A stretch of DNA of 64,000 bases from the NCBI RefSeq assembly GCF_004784475.1, contig NZ_SRRT01000006.1:1-64000 (forward strand). Direction: 5' to 3'. Below, piece by piece: positions 25,461 to 34,712 of this stretch. Position 1 is the first letter of the stretch. Every line of letters starts with the position of its first letter. The stretch comes from Streptomyces bauhiniae (GTDB lineage Bacteria; Actinomycetota; Actinomycetes; Streptomycetales; Streptomycetaceae). The translations under genes were made by a program, and so were the position numbers. Below the pieces are notes generated by a model. It was not told where the DNA came from, made no database searches, and worked only from the letters and a program-made list of their open reading frames with translations.

Positions 25461-26879
25461 CTATGCCGCCGTACCGTCGGTCGACTGCCGTCCGGGTGCG
25501 CGGCGGGCCGCCGGGACCGGGCGGCGCCGGCCGCGGGCGGGGGCCCTGCGCTTCTTGGGGCGCTCGGCCACCGGCGCGGTGATGACGACCGGGATGCCGG
25601 AGGGCGCCTGAGCACCGGTGATGCGGTGCAGGGCCTGCTCGCCGACGCGGACCGGGGTGGTGTGCGGGACGATGCCGGCCGCCGCCATGAGGCGGGTCAT
25701 GCCCCGGCGCTGGCTCGGGGTCACCAGGGTGACGACACTGCCGGACTCGCCCGCACGGGCGGTCCTGCCACCGCGGTGCAGGTAGTCCTTGTGGTCGGTC
25801 GGCGGATCGACGTTGACGACGAGGTCGAGGTTGTCGACGTGGATGCCGCGCGCCGCGACATTGGTCGCCACCAGCACGTTGACGTGGCCCGTCTTGAACT
25901 GCGCCAGCGTCCGGGTGCGCTGCGGCTGCGACTTCCCGCCGTGCAGGGCCGCGGCCCGTACCCCGCTGTTCAGCAGGTGCTCGGTGAGGCGGTCGACGGC
26001 GTGCTTGGTGTCGAGAAACATGATCACCCGGCCGTCGCGGGCGGCGATCTGGGTGGTGGCCGCGTGCTTGTCGGCGCCGTGGACGTGCAGCACGTGGTGC
26101 TCCATCGTCGTGACCGCGCCGGCCGAGGGGTCGACGGAGTGCACCACGGGGTCACTGAGGTAGCGGCGCACCAGCAGGTCGACGTTGCGGTCCAGGGTCG
26201 CGGAGAACAGCATGCGCTGGCCCTCCGGGCATACCTGGTCGAGCAGGGCCGTGACCTGGGGCATGAACCCCATGTCGGCCATCTGGTCGGCCTCGTCGAG
26301 GACGGTCACCGAGACCTGGTCCAGCCGGCATTCGCCCCGGTCGATGAGGTCCTTGAGGCGTCCCGGAGTGGCGACGACGACCTCGGCGCCCCCGCGCAGC
26401 GCGCTCGCCTGCCGCCCGATCGACATGCCGCCCACGACCGTGGCCAGCCGCAGCCGCACCGCGCGGGCGTACGGCGCGAGCGCGTCGGTGACCTGCTGCG
26501 CCAGCTCACGCGTGGGTACGAGGACCAGCCCCAGCGGCTGCCGGGCCTCGGCCCGCCGCCCGGCCGTACGGGCCAGCAGCGCGAGCCCGAAGGCGAGGGT
26601 CTTGCCGGAGCCGGTGCGGCCCCGGCCCAACACGTCCCGGCCCGCGAGGGAGTTCGGCAGGGTCGCGGCCTGGATCGGGAACGGCACGGTCACGCCCTGC
26701 GCGCCGAGCGCGGCCAGCAGTTCCGCCGGCATGTCGAGATCGGCGAATTCCGCCACGGCGGGAAGCGCGGGAGTCGTCGTCCTGGGAAGCGCGAACTCCC
26801 CCTGGACCGCGGGGGTACGGCGGCGCGGGCCGCCATTACCGGTACGGGTAAAGCGGTCGTTCGTGCGTGTGCGGTTCAT
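25461..26879 (-). CDS. DEAD-box RNA helicase (compact form)
   Basis: A 472-aa ATP-dependent RNA helicase. Motifs in order: Q motif with FPIQ (about 67-70), Walker A RTGSGKT (88-94), PTRELA, TPGRL, DEAD (195-198), SAT, the motif V region ATNVAARGIHV, and motif VI HRGGRTARAG. A short Arg/Lys/Pro tail follows. The ATG at 26879 has AAGGAAGG upstream. It lies downstream of a cold-shock gene and upstream of the SCO5918-like gene, all on the minus strand, which suggests a role in remodelling structured mRNA at low temperature. Confidence 0.9.
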   Translation of the reverse strand: MNRTRTNDRFTRTGNGGPRRRTPAVQGEFALPRTTTPALPAVAEFADLDMPAELLAALGAQGVTVPFPIQAATLPNSLAGRDVLGRGRTGSGKTLAFGLALLARTAGRRAEARQPLGLVLVPTRELAQQVTDALAPYARAVRLRLATVVGGMSIGRQASALRGGAEVVVATPGRLKDLIDRGECRLDQVSVTVLDEADQMADMGFMPQVTALLDQVCPEGQRMLFSATLDRNVDLLVRRYLSDPVVHSVDPSAGAVTTMEHHVLHVHGADKHAATTQIAARDGRVIMFLDTKHAVDRLTEHLLNSGVRAAALHGGKSQPQRTRTLAQFKTGHVNVLVATNVAARGIHVDNLDLVVNVDPPTDHKDYLHRGGRTARAGESGSVVTLVTPSQRRGMTRLMAAAGIVPHTTPVRVGEQALHRITGAQAPSGIPVVITAPVAERPKKRRAPARGRRRPVPAARRAPGRQSTDGTAA

Positions 26880-26994
26880 ACGGAACCTTCCTTGATGCGG
26901 CACATCTCAAGGAATTCCCGCAGCATTGCGCCGCACGGGTAATTGCAAGAATGAGCCGGTGGAGCGCAGCGGACAAACGCTGCGGAAAATGCGA

Positions 26995-27036
26995 GTAGCC
27001 GGGACCCGCACCCCGAAGGATGCGGGCCCCGGCTAC
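26995..27036 (-). terminator. terminator downstream of the cold-shock gene
   Basis: GTAGCCGGGACCCGCA with its complementary arm forms a long hairpin with one mismatch just beyond the cold-shock stop codon. It separates that gene from the helicase. Confidence 0.75.
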
Positions 27037-27052
27037 GAAGTACGCGTGAGCG

Positions 27053-27256
27053 TCAGGCGACGACGATGTTCTCGGCCGTCGGGCCCTTCTGGCCCTGGGC
27101 GATGTCGAAGGACACCTTCTGGCCTTCGAGCAGCTCACGGAAGCCCTGGGCGGCGATGTTGGAGTAGTGGGCGAAGACGTCGGCGCCGCCGCCGTCCTGC
27201 TCGATGAAGCCGAAGCCCTTTTCCGCGTTGAACCACTTCACGGTGCCAGTAGCCAT
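27053..27256 (-). CDS. cold-shock protein, CspA family
   Basis: A 67-aa single-stranded nucleic-acid-binding beta barrel. RNP1 (KGFGFI) and RNP2 (DVFAHY) are both intact, and the length is exactly that of bacterial Csps. GAAGGAGA precedes the ATG. The upstream leader is long (about 350 bases before tRNA-Lys), as is common for cold-induced csp genes. Confidence 0.95.
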   Translation of the reverse strand: MATGTVKWFNAEKGFGFIEQDGGGADVFAHYSNIAAQGFRELLEGQKVSFDIAQGQKGPTAENIVVA

Positions 27257-27570
27257 GTCAATTCTCCTTCGGGGCAGTGCATCGCGGTACGCACTGTACG
27301 AACCGCGTGTCGCCGCGATGATTACCCCACCCGGAAAAGACCGGAAATACAACTTCGGGAACCACAACTGCAACTGAGATCGACAGTAGCACGCCACAGC
27401 GGCCGACGCCGGGTGAAGAATCCCACCTCTGCTATTGCGGTAAATAATCTGTCGGCGCGTCCCATTGAAAACTCAGTCCGCCGGAACAGCTATTGCTGCG
27501 CACCGGGCGGCCCTCCCCAACCGGGGCGCCGGACGGGCGACCCCCAGCCCGGTACCGGACAAAACGGACG
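27257..27570 (-). promoter_or_regulatory. long leader and promoter region of the cold-shock gene
   Basis: About 315 bases without a supported gene. Parts (27290-27500) are markedly A/T-richer than the rest of the window. The promoter position is not clear. A long 5' UTR that controls translation, as in other csp genes, is inferred. Confidence 0.45.
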
Positions 27571-27605
27571 CGCCCCCGGCTCAACGGATCGTCGAGCCGG
27601 GGGCG
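27571..27605 (-). terminator. terminator of tRNA-Lys
   Basis: CGCCCCCGGCTC paired with GAGCCGGGGGCG around an 11-base loop lies seven bases beyond the tRNA. Confidence 0.75.
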
Positions 27606-27611
27606 TTCGCG

Positions 27612-27684
27612 TAGGCCCTGTGGGACTCGAACCCACAACCAATGGATTAAAAGTCCACTGCTCTGCCAATTGAGCTAAGGGCCC
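27612..27684 (-). tRNA. tRNA-Lys (UUU)
   Basis: A 73-base cloverleaf with anticodon loop CTTTTAA. Stems are complete apart from a G1-U72 wobble. CCA is not encoded. A TATGCT -10 box lies 20 bases upstream (27705-27710). Confidence 0.93.
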
Positions 27685-27761
27685 GGGGCGGTGTTGCCTG
27701 TCCGAGCATAGCTGGCGGTGGCCGTGTCTCCGATCGGGTATCGGGGACACGGCCGCGTCGG

Positions 27762-29249
27762 TCAGTCGCGGAGGAACCAGTGGCGGGCGGAGGCGAGCCA
27801 CCAGGTGGCGGCGAAGCCGAGGACGACGAGGACGGCGACCGGGGCGTAGTTGAAGGTCTCCCAGGTGACCGGCGAGACCTGGGGGAGCATGAAGAGCACC
27901 GTGATCAGGACGACCCAGGCGACCGAGACCACGCCGATCGGCAGCGACCAGCGGCCCAGGTGCCACGGCCCCCGCTGGAACTCCGCGCCCTTGCGGACCC
28001 GCAGCAGCGTCGGGATGACGTAGGCGATGTAGAGCCCGATCACCGCGATGGACGTCACGGCCGCGTACGCCGTGGAGTTGATGAGGTACGGCAGGCCGAG
28101 CACGAGCGCGCCCAGGGCGGCCAGCCAGACCGCCGCGACCGGGGTCCGGGTGCGCGGGCTGACCGTGTGCCAGACGCGGGAGAAGGGCAGCGCGCCGTCC
28201 CGCGAGAAGGCGTAGATCATGCGGCTGTTGGCCGTCACCGAGGCCATCCCGCAGAAGAGCTGGGCGCCGATCACCACCAGCAGGAGCAGCTTGCCGGTGG
28301 TGGCGCCGAGCGCGTCCAGGAGGATCTGCGCCGGGGGCGCTCCCGTGGGCGACTGCAGCGCGCCGTCGTAGGACTGGATGGCGAAGGTGAAGCCGAGCAG
28401 CAGGACGAAGCCCGCGATCCAGGAGGTCCAGATGGAGCGGACGATGCCCTTCGGGCCGGCGGTCGCCGCGTCGTGGGTCTCCTCGGTCATGTGGGCGGAG
28501 GCGTCGTAGCCGGTGAAGGTGTACTGCGCCATGAGGAGACCGAGCAGGACGACGTAGAAGCCGCTGCCCCAGCCCGTCTCGTTGACGAAGTGGGTGAAGA
28601 CGAAGGACGCCGACTGGTGGTGGTCGGGCAGGAAGGCGAGCGCGCCGACGATGACCACGACACCGCCCACGTGCCACCACACGCTCACGCTGTTCAGCAG
28701 GGCGACGATCCGCACCCCGAAGGTGTTCAGCAGGCCGTGCAGCAGCAGGATCGCCGCGAAGAGCAGGACCGTACGGCCGGGCGACACCCGGAAGCCGAAC
28801 TGGAGGTTCAGCCAGGCCCCGAGGAAGGACGCCGCGCCGAAGTCGATGCCCGCCGTCACCGCCACCTGGCCGAGCACGTTGAACCACCCGGTGAACCACG
28901 CCCAGGCCGCCGCCGAGCGCGGGGGCGCGAGCCGGTGCGCCCAGAAGTACAGGCCGGCCGAGGTCGGGTAGGCGGAACAGATCTCGGCCATCGACAGGCC
29001 GACGAACAGCGTCATCAGGCCGACGGCCACCCAGCCCCAGGTGATCACGGCGGGGCCGCCGGTCACCATGCCGAACAGATACAGCGTGAGGCAGCCGGAC
29101 AGCACCGAGATGATCGTGAAGGAGACGGCGTAGTTGGAGAACGCCGACATCCGGCGGGCCAGGACCTGGGTGTAGCCGAGCTGGGCGAGCCGTTCCTCGT
29201 CGGACAGGCCCCCGCCGGACTCCCCGCTGACTTTCGTGTCGTCTGTCAT
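27762..29249 (-). CDS. APC-family amino acid permease
   Basis: A 495-aa inner-membrane transporter with about 12 helices. The N-terminal signature LARRMSAFSNYAVSFTIISVLSG and the IxSAYPTSAGLYFWAH segment are typical of the amino acid-polyamine-organocation family, closest in feel to GABA permease/BAT1-like members. GCTGGGGG precedes the ATG. It is monocistronic, with a terminator between its promoter region and the helicase gene. Substrate not determined. Confidence 0.88.
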   Translation of the reverse strand: MTDDTKVSGESGGGLSDEERLAQLGYTQVLARRMSAFSNYAVSFTIISVLSGCLTLYLFGMVTGGPAVITWGWVAVGLMTLFVGLSMAEICSAYPTSAGLYFWAHRLAPPRSAAAWAWFTGWFNVLGQVAVTAGIDFGAASFLGAWLNLQFGFRVSPGRTVLLFAAILLLHGLLNTFGVRIVALLNSVSVWWHVGGVVVIVGALAFLPDHHQSASFVFTHFVNETGWGSGFYVVLLGLLMAQYTFTGYDASAHMTEETHDAATAGPKGIVRSIWTSWIAGFVLLLGFTFAIQSYDGALQSPTGAPPAQILLDALGATTGKLLLLVVIGAQLFCGMASVTANSRMIYAFSRDGALPFSRVWHTVSPRTRTPVAAVWLAALGALVLGLPYLINSTAYAAVTSIAVIGLYIAYVIPTLLRVRKGAEFQRGPWHLGRWSLPIGVVSVAWVVLITVLFMLPQVSPVTWETFNYAPVAVLVVLGFAATWWLASARHWFLRD

Positions 29250-29329
29250 GCCCCCAGCAATTCCCTGGGCGCAGACGTGACATGCGCCACTCGATGGCCG
29301 GAAACCACCGCGACACCACCGGGAAACCC

Positions 29330-29363
29330 GAAGGGCCCGTACGGAGATCCGTACGGGCCCTTC
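29330..29363. terminator. terminator hairpin
   Basis: GAAGGGCCCGTACGG paired with its complement around AGAT, 17 bases beyond the stop of the following minus-strand helicase. Confidence 0.8.
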
Positions 29364-29379
29364 GTCAGCTCACTGAGGG

Positions 29380-31515
29380 TCAGCCGTTGCGCTTCCAGCG
29401 GGGCTTGTCGTCACGACGGCCGAAGGAGGAGGAGCCGCCGGTGCCGCGGTGCTCGTCACGGCGGCCGTAGGGGCGCTCGTGGCCGCCGGAGCGGAAGCCC
29501 GGACGGTCGTCGCGGCGCTCACGGTTGAACGGACGGTCGCTGCCCCGGTGACCGCCACGGTCGTCGCGGCGGAAGCCGCCACGGTCGTCACGGCGCTCGA
29601 AGGAACGGCCACCGCGGTCGTCACGGCGCTCGAAACCCCGGTCGCCCCGGTCCTGGTTGAACGGACGACGCTCGTCACGGCGCTCGCCGCCCCGGTCGTC
29701 ACGACGCTCGAAGGAACGGCCGCCACGGTCGTCACGACGCTCGAAGCCACGGCCACCGCGGTCATCGCGGCGCTCGAAACCCCGCTCGCCCCGGTCCTGG
29801 TTGAAGGAACGGCGCTCGCCACCGCGGTCGTCGCGGCGGAAGCCGCCACGGTCGTCACGGCGCTCGAAGGAACGGCCACCACGGTCGTCACGACGCTCGA
29901 AGCCACGGCCACCACGGTCGTCACGGCGCTCGCCACGGTCGCCGAAGGAACGGCGGCCCGCCGGGCGCTCGTCGCGCTCGGGCTCACGGGCGGCCGGACG
30001 CTCCGCCTCGGCGGTCGCGTCGGCCACGGCCTGCTCGGCGGTCGCCTGCGCCTCGGCCACGGCGGCCTCCGGGTCCTCGCCGCGCTCGCGGGCGACCCGC
30101 GCCACCAGGCGGTCGGCCTCCTCGCGCAGCTCACCGGCGCGGCGCTGGGCCCGCTCCAGCTCCTTGACCAGACCGGCGACCTCGCGCTCGGCCTGCTGCG
30201 CGGCGTTGCCCGCGGACTCGGCCTGCACCTCGGTCATGGACCGGGCGCCGGTGATCTCGGCGACCTCGGGCTCGAAGGCGCCGGCCCCCTGGATGATGTG
30301 GCGCGCGGCGTCGACGCCCGCGTCCTCCATCAGCCGGAAGATCTGGCGGCGCTGGTGCGGCAGGGACAGCGAGACGACCGTGCCGGAGCGGCCCGCGCGG
30401 GCGGTACGGCCGGAGCGGTGCAGGTAGTCCTTGTGGTCGCCCGCCGGGTCGACGTTGAGGACCAGGTCGATGCCGTCGACGTGGATGCCGCGCGCGGCGA
30501 CGTCGGTGGCGACGAGCGCGTTGACGTAGCCGTCCTTGAAGTCGGCCAGCGTCCGGGTACGGGCGCCCTGGGTCATGCCGCCGTGCAGCGCGTCGGCCTT
30601 CACACCGGACTCGCGGAGCTGCTCGGCGATGCGGTCGGCACCGAGCTGGGTGCGCACGAAGATGATCGTGCGGCCCTTGCGGGAGGCGATCGCGGCGGTG
30701 ACCGGCGCCTTGTCCTTGGGCTTCACGATGAGGATGTGGTGCGACATCGTCGTGACATTGCCCTGGGCGCTGTCGACCTCGTGCGTGACCGGGTCGTTCA
30801 GGTAGCGCTTGACCAGCGTGGAGATCTCGTTCTCCATCGTGGCCGAGAACAGCATGCGCTGGCCGCCGGCCGGGACCTGGTCGAGCAGCTCGGTGACCTC
30901 GGGCAGGAAGCCCAGGTCGGACATCTGGTCGGCCTCGTCGAGGACCGCGATCTGCACGTCCTCCAGCGAGCAGGCGCCGCGGTTGATGATGTCGCGCAGG
31001 CGGCCCGGAGTGGCGACGAGGACGTCGACGCCGCGCTCGAGGGCGTAGATCTGGTTGCCCATCGAGGTGCCGCCGCAGACGACCTTCATCTTCAGACCGA
31101 GCACGTCGCCGTAGGGCTGGAGGGCGTCGGCGACCTGCATCGCCAGCTCGCGGGTCGGCGTCAGGATGACGGCGCGCGGACGCTTCTTCTCGGTGCGGCC
31201 GCCGGCCAGCGTGGCCAGGGTGGGCAGACCGAAGGAGAGGGTCTTGCCGGAGCCGGTGCGGCCACGGCCGAGGATGTCCTTGCCGGCCAGGGCGTCCGGG
31301 ATGGTCGCGGCCTGGATCGGGAAGGGGGTGGTGACACCGTTCTGGGCGAGCTTGCGCACGATGCCCTCGGGGAGACCGAGGTCGGCGAAGGTCAGCTCGG
31401 GGGTGGTGTCGGTGGTGTCGTCGGCCTCGACGACAGCGGTGACCTCGTTCATCCCGTCGACGGGGGTCTCCCCGTCCTCGGGCGCGACGAACTGGTCAGT
31501 ACTGGAAACGGACAT
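29380..31515 (-). CDS. DEAD-box RNA helicase with RDDRGG-repeat tail
   Basis: A 711-aa RNA helicase. The core has PFPIQ (about 64-68), Walker A RTGSGKT (86-92), PTRELAM, TPGRL, DEAD (193-196), SAT (224-226) and HRSGRTARAG. A coiled-coil-like helical segment (about 430-500) is followed by a low-complexity tail (518-711) containing ten RRDDRGG repeats interspersed with F, Q, N and G. Such tails bind RNA and favour condensates in other DEAD-box proteins. The ATG at 31515 is 12 bases from GGAAGG, a rather long spacing; the encoded start is otherwise clear. Confidence 0.9.
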   Translation of the reverse strand: MSVSSTDQFVAPEDGETPVDGMNEVTAVVEADDTTDTTPELTFADLGLPEGIVRKLAQNGVTTPFPIQAATIPDALAGKDILGRGRTGSGKTLSFGLPTLATLAGGRTEKKRPRAVILTPTRELAMQVADALQPYGDVLGLKMKVVCGGTSMGNQIYALERGVDVLVATPGRLRDIINRGACSLEDVQIAVLDEADQMSDLGFLPEVTELLDQVPAGGQRMLFSATMENEISTLVKRYLNDPVTHEVDSAQGNVTTMSHHILIVKPKDKAPVTAAIASRKGRTIIFVRTQLGADRIAEQLRESGVKADALHGGMTQGARTRTLADFKDGYVNALVATDVAARGIHVDGIDLVLNVDPAGDHKDYLHRSGRTARAGRSGTVVSLSLPHQRRQIFRLMEDAGVDAARHIIQGAGAFEPEVAEITGARSMTEVQAESAGNAAQQAEREVAGLVKELERAQRRAGELREEADRLVARVARERGEDPEAAVAEAQATAEQAVADATAEAERPAAREPERDERPAGRRSFGDRGERRDDRGGRGFERRDDRGGRSFERRDDRGGFRRDDRGGERRSFNQDRGERGFERRDDRGGRGFERRDDRGGRSFERRDDRGGERRDERRPFNQDRGDRGFERRDDRGGRSFERRDDRGGFRRDDRGGHRGSDRPFNRERRDDRPGFRSGGHERPYGRRDEHRGTGGSSSFGRRDDKPRWKRNG
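29545..29964 (-). repeat. degenerate tandem repeat encoding RRDDRGG units
   Basis: Within the helicase tail the DNA repeats a roughly 30-base unit (with shorter ones interspersed) coding for FERRDDRGGR-type blocks, ten in all. It is coding, not a CRISPR array: spacers are absent and units run together. Copy number is likely to vary among strains. Confidence 0.8.
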
Positions 31516-31741
31516 GCGAATGCGAAACCTTCCGGAGTCTCTCGGCACGCGCCCGTCAACTCCGTGATTCGCACAACACAACCGCCTCAATGCGGTCCGT
31601 CACGGCAAAGGAGAGTACGCGCCACACGGCGCGCTCTGCGATGGCGCCGGGCAAATGGGATCAAACGATCTACCACCATACGCACCCCCCACCCCTGAAG
31701 GCAAACCGGCTTGTCAACCCCCTACTTCGACCCCCTCCGGC

Positions 31742-32218
31742 TCACTGCGGAGCGGGGTCCTCGTGGGCCGAGGACGACGGCTCGGCCGACGGCGGCTCGG
31801 TGTCCGGCGGCGGCGGGGTCGACGCGGGCGGCTCCGGCGGCGCGGAGGTCACCGGGGGCGGCGTCGGCTCCCCCGTCGGCACCGGCTCACCGGGCCGCAC
31901 CGTCTGCCCCGGCTTGGACGGCGCCGCCGAACCCTTCTCGCCGGGCTCCCGTTCGTCCGCCGAGGCGGAGGCCGACTCCCCGTGCTTCTTCTTCTTGCCG
32001 CCGTGCCCGTGCTTGCCGTCCCCCTCGCCCTCGTCGTCCGCCTCGACCCCGCCCCCACCGGACACCGGCCCGCCCCCGGAGTCCGCGCCCTCCCGCTGGG
32101 CGGCGGAGTGCGGGGTGCGGCGGGGGCCCGCGTCGTCACCGACGTGCACACAGCCGGAGGCGGCGGCCGCGGCCAGCACCGCGACGACCAGACGGACGGG
32201 TACGTACAAGCGGCGCAC
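31742..32218 (-). CDS. putative lipoprotein with Ser/Pro/Glu-rich sequence
   Basis: A 158-aa exported protein of unknown function. The N-terminus (VRRLYVPVRLVVAVLAAAAASGC) is a signal sequence with a plausible lipobox ASGC. The mature part is low-complexity: Gly/Lys/His-rich, then Pro/Glu/Thr. The GTG at 32218 is chosen since GGAGG lies eight bases upstream; a GTG at 32227 is in frame but overlaps that site. Confidence 0.6.
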   Translation of the reverse strand: MRRLYVPVRLVVAVLAAAAASGCVHVGDDAGPRRTPHSAAQREGADSGGGPVSGGGGVEADDEGEGDGKHGHGGKKKKHGESASASADEREPGEKGSAAPSKPGQTVRPGEPVPTGEPTPPPVTSAPPEPPASTPPPPDTEPPSAEPSSSAHEDPAPQ

Positions 32219-32366
32219 GACGGCCACCTCCGACAGCGGGGAATCCAGAACGCCCTGCCCAACTCCCGCCGCCCGCGCAAGGACACGCCACCGCGTCGGC
32301 CGGCCGAAGCACGGCGGACCGCGCGTACACCCCCCGCGCCGGGCGCGCTTGGCCGACAATGGCCCT

Positions 32367-32717
32367 GTGCTGGAGATGACACGCGACAGGTTCGAAGAGC
32401 TGGTGAGCGAGGCCCTGGACCAGATCCCGCCGGAACTGACGCGGGTCATGGACAACGTGGCCGTCTTCGTGGAGGACGAACCCTCCGCCGACGACCCCGA
32501 ACTGCTCGGCCTGTACGAGGGCACCCCGCTCACCGAGCGCGGCGAGTGGTACGCCGGGGTCCTCCCGGACCGCATCAGCATCTACATGGGCCCCACCCTG
32601 CGGTACTGCGAAACCGCCGAGGAGGTCGTCCACGAGGTGGCCGTCACCGTGGTCCACGAGGTCGCCCACCACTTCGGCATCGAGGACGCCCGGCTGCACG
32701 AACTGGGCTGGGGCTGA
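32367..32717 (+). CDS. zinicin-like metallopeptidase family protein
   Basis: A 116-aa protein with the motif HEVAHHFGIED (H97, E98, H101), a zinc-binding signature of minimal metalloproteases (DUF1025 type). The start is probably leaderless: a -10-like GACAAT (32354-32359) lies seven bases before the GTG. It is followed closely by the metallophosphoesterase gene. Substrate unknown. Confidence 0.8.
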   Translation: MLEMTRDRFEELVSEALDQIPPELTRVMDNVAVFVEDEPSADDPELLGLYEGTPLTERGEWYAGVLPDRISIYMGPTLRYCETAEEVVHEVAVTVVHEVAHHFGIEDARLHELGWG

Positions 32718-32759
32718 CCACCCCGCATGTCCGGGCGTTCGTACGGGCATACGGCACCA

Positions 32760-34229
32760 ATGCCCAAAGTCCCCGCCGCTTGCGTCTCGGACCCGTCCCC
32801 CGACCGGAAGTGGTGGCGGCTACGGCGCCGGACGGGCGGCCGCCGGTGGCTGCGGGCGTTCGGCCTGATGGGTGTCGTGCTCTTCGGGGCCTGGCTGGGC
32901 CTGCTGATCGTCGGCAACGTCCGGACCACGGTCGGCCCGATGGACACCACCATGGCCCTGCGGCCCTCGCTCAGCGGCGGCACCAAGGTCAACGTCTCCC
33001 CGCTCGGCGCGCTGACCCTGGACAGCCATGTCGCGCCGGTCCGGCTGGACGTCGACGTGGACCAGCTCGACCCTGGCCGTGCTCAGGCGCTGGTCGACCA
33101 CCCCGAGCGGCTGTCCGGGCTCCAGGACGAGGTGGCCCGTGACGTCGAGCGCGGCACGCTCGATCTCGCGCTGCGCTCCTGCGTGGCCGTCGTCACCGGC
33201 GCGACCGCGCTCGGCCTCGTCGTCTACCGCCGCCCGCGCCCCGCGCTCGCGGCCGGCGGTCTCGCGCTCGCGCTGCTCGCGGCCTCCGGGGTGTCGGCAT
33301 GGGCCACCTGGAATCCGAAGTCGGTGCTGGAGCCGAAGTTCTCCGGCCTGCTCTCCTCGGCGCCCTCCGTGGTGGGCAACGCCCGCAGCATCGTCAGCGA
33401 CTTCGACGTCTACCAGCAGGAACTGGCCCGCCTGGTGACCAACGTGACCAAGCTGTACGACGTCGCCTCCACGCTCCCCGCCTACCAGCCCGACCCGTCC
33501 ACGATCCGGGTGCTGCACGTCTCCGACATCCACCTCAACCCGGCCGCGTGGAAGATCATCGGCTCGCTGGTGGACCAGTACAAGGTGGACGTGATCGTCG
33601 ACTCCGGCGACACCATGGACCACGGCACCTCGGCGGAGAACGGCTTCCTCGACCCGGTGAAGGACCTGGGCGTGCCGTACGTCTGGGTCCGGGGCAACCA
33701 CGACTCGCGGGCCACCCAGCGCTATCTGGAGGGCATCAAGAACGCGCACGTGCTGGACGAGGGCGAGGCCGAGACGATCGCCGGGGTGCGCTTCGCGGGC
33801 ACCGGCGACCCCCAGTTCACCCCCGACCGCTCCCAGGCGACCGGTGGGGACGCGGCGGAGCGGCTCGCGGGCGCCCGGCTCGCCTCGGCGCTGCGGGACC
33901 AGAAGGCCAAGGGCACCCCGGTGGACATCGCGGTGGCGCACGAACCGGTGGCCGCCGCCGAGACCGACGGCACGGTGCCGCTGGTGCTCTGCGGGCATCT
34001 GCACACCCAGGGCACCAAGGTCCTCCCGCTGGGCACCCGGCTGCGCCGCGAGGGCTCGACCGGGGGCAGCGGACTGCGCGCGGTGGAGGGCCAGTACCCG
34101 GCGCCGATCGAGGCGTCGGTGCTCTATCTGGACCGGGACACCCGCCGGCTCCAGGCATGGGACGCGATCAAGCTGGGCGGGCTCGGGCGGACCACGGCCG
34201 AGGTCAGCCGGCATCTGGTGCAGCGCTGA
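32760..34229 (+). CDS. membrane-anchored metallophosphoesterase
   Basis: A 489-aa protein with one N-terminal transmembrane segment (about 33-52), further hydrophobic stretches (about 140-185) and a calcineurin-like phosphoesterase domain from about 248. Metal-binding motifs: SDIHLN (D256, H258), DSGDTMD (D284), GNHD (312-315), VAHEP and CGHLHT. The catalytic part may face outward. ATG at 32760 is used; ATG at 32727 would add 11 residues. Neither has a good ribosome binding site. Confidence 0.85.
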   Translation: MPKVPAACVSDPSPDRKWWRLRRRTGGRRWLRAFGLMGVVLFGAWLGLLIVGNVRTTVGPMDTTMALRPSLSGGTKVNVSPLGALTLDSHVAPVRLDVDVDQLDPGRAQALVDHPERLSGLQDEVARDVERGTLDLALRSCVAVVTGATALGLVVYRRPRPALAAGGLALALLAASGVSAWATWNPKSVLEPKFSGLLSSAPSVVGNARSIVSDFDVYQQELARLVTNVTKLYDVASTLPAYQPDPSTIRVLHVSDIHLNPAAWKIIGSLVDQYKVDVIVDSGDTMDHGTSAENGFLDPVKDLGVPYVWVRGNHDSRATQRYLEGIKNAHVLDEGEAETIAGVRFAGTGDPQFTPDRSQATGGDAAERLAGARLASALRDQKAKGTPVDIAVAHEPVAAAETDGTVPLVLCGHLHTQGTKVLPLGTRLRREGSTGGSGLRAVEGQYPAPIEASVLYLDRDTRRLQAWDAIKLGGLGRTTAEVSRHLVQR

Positions 34230-34265
34230 CTCCCCGGCCCGGCGCCCTCACCACGGCGAAGGGTT

Positions 34266-34295
34266 TTGCCCATACCGCTCGCGATCCCCTATGCT
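34266..34295 (+). promoter_or_regulatory. promoter of tRNA-Glu
   Basis: TTGCCC (34266-34271) and TATGCT (34290-34295) with an 18-base spacer, 48 bases upstream of the tRNA. Confidence 0.7.
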
Positions 34296-34342
34296 GCACA
34301 CGTCCCCGACGCGCCGCGATGCGGCGCCCAGGCGGGCCGATA

Positions 34343-34415
34343 GCCCTCATCGTCTAGCGGCCTAGGACGCCGCCCTTTCAAGGCGGTAGCACGGGTTCGA
34401 ATCCCGTTGGGGGCA
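34343..34415 (+). tRNA. tRNA-Glu (UUC)
   Basis: A 73-base cloverleaf with anticodon loop CTTTCAA. All stems pair. The 3' CCA is encoded (34416-34418), unlike most other tRNAs here. Confidence 0.93.
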
Positions 34416-34433
34416 CCACAGCGGACTTGTCAT

Positions 34434-34463
34434 GAAGGCCCGCCCTGATCCAGGGCGGGCCTT
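34434..34463 (+). terminator. terminator of tRNA-Glu
   Basis: GAAGGCCCGCCCTG paired with CAGGGCGGGCCTTC around a short loop. Confidence 0.8.
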
Positions 34464-34635
34464 CGTGTTTCCGCACGTCCGGGCCCTGCCCGCCCCCGAA
34501 AAGCGCGGTACGGAGCACCGCCCCTGCTCTGATACGCTTCTCCAGCGACGTCAGCCCAGCAGATGCGCACCTCACCCCGGTGGGAAACGCGTTGGGAAGG
34601 CCCGCAACCTTGTGCGACACTGTCGTACAGCGCCT

Positions 34636-34710
34636 GGTCCTGTGGAGCAGTTTGGAGTGCTCGCCACCCTGTCAAGGTGGAGGCCGCGGGTTCAAATCCC
34701 GTCAGGACCG
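34636..34710 (+). tRNA. tRNA-Asp (GUC), copy 1
   Basis: A 75-base cloverleaf with anticodon loop CTGTCAA. Identical to the copy at 39418. CCA is not encoded. Confidence 0.93.
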
Positions 34711-34712
34711 CT

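Noticed and set aside
29545..29964. CRISPR-like periodicity
   Set aside because: The repeats are in frame and encode RRDDRGG blocks in a helicase; there are no unique spacers of constant length and no cas genes.
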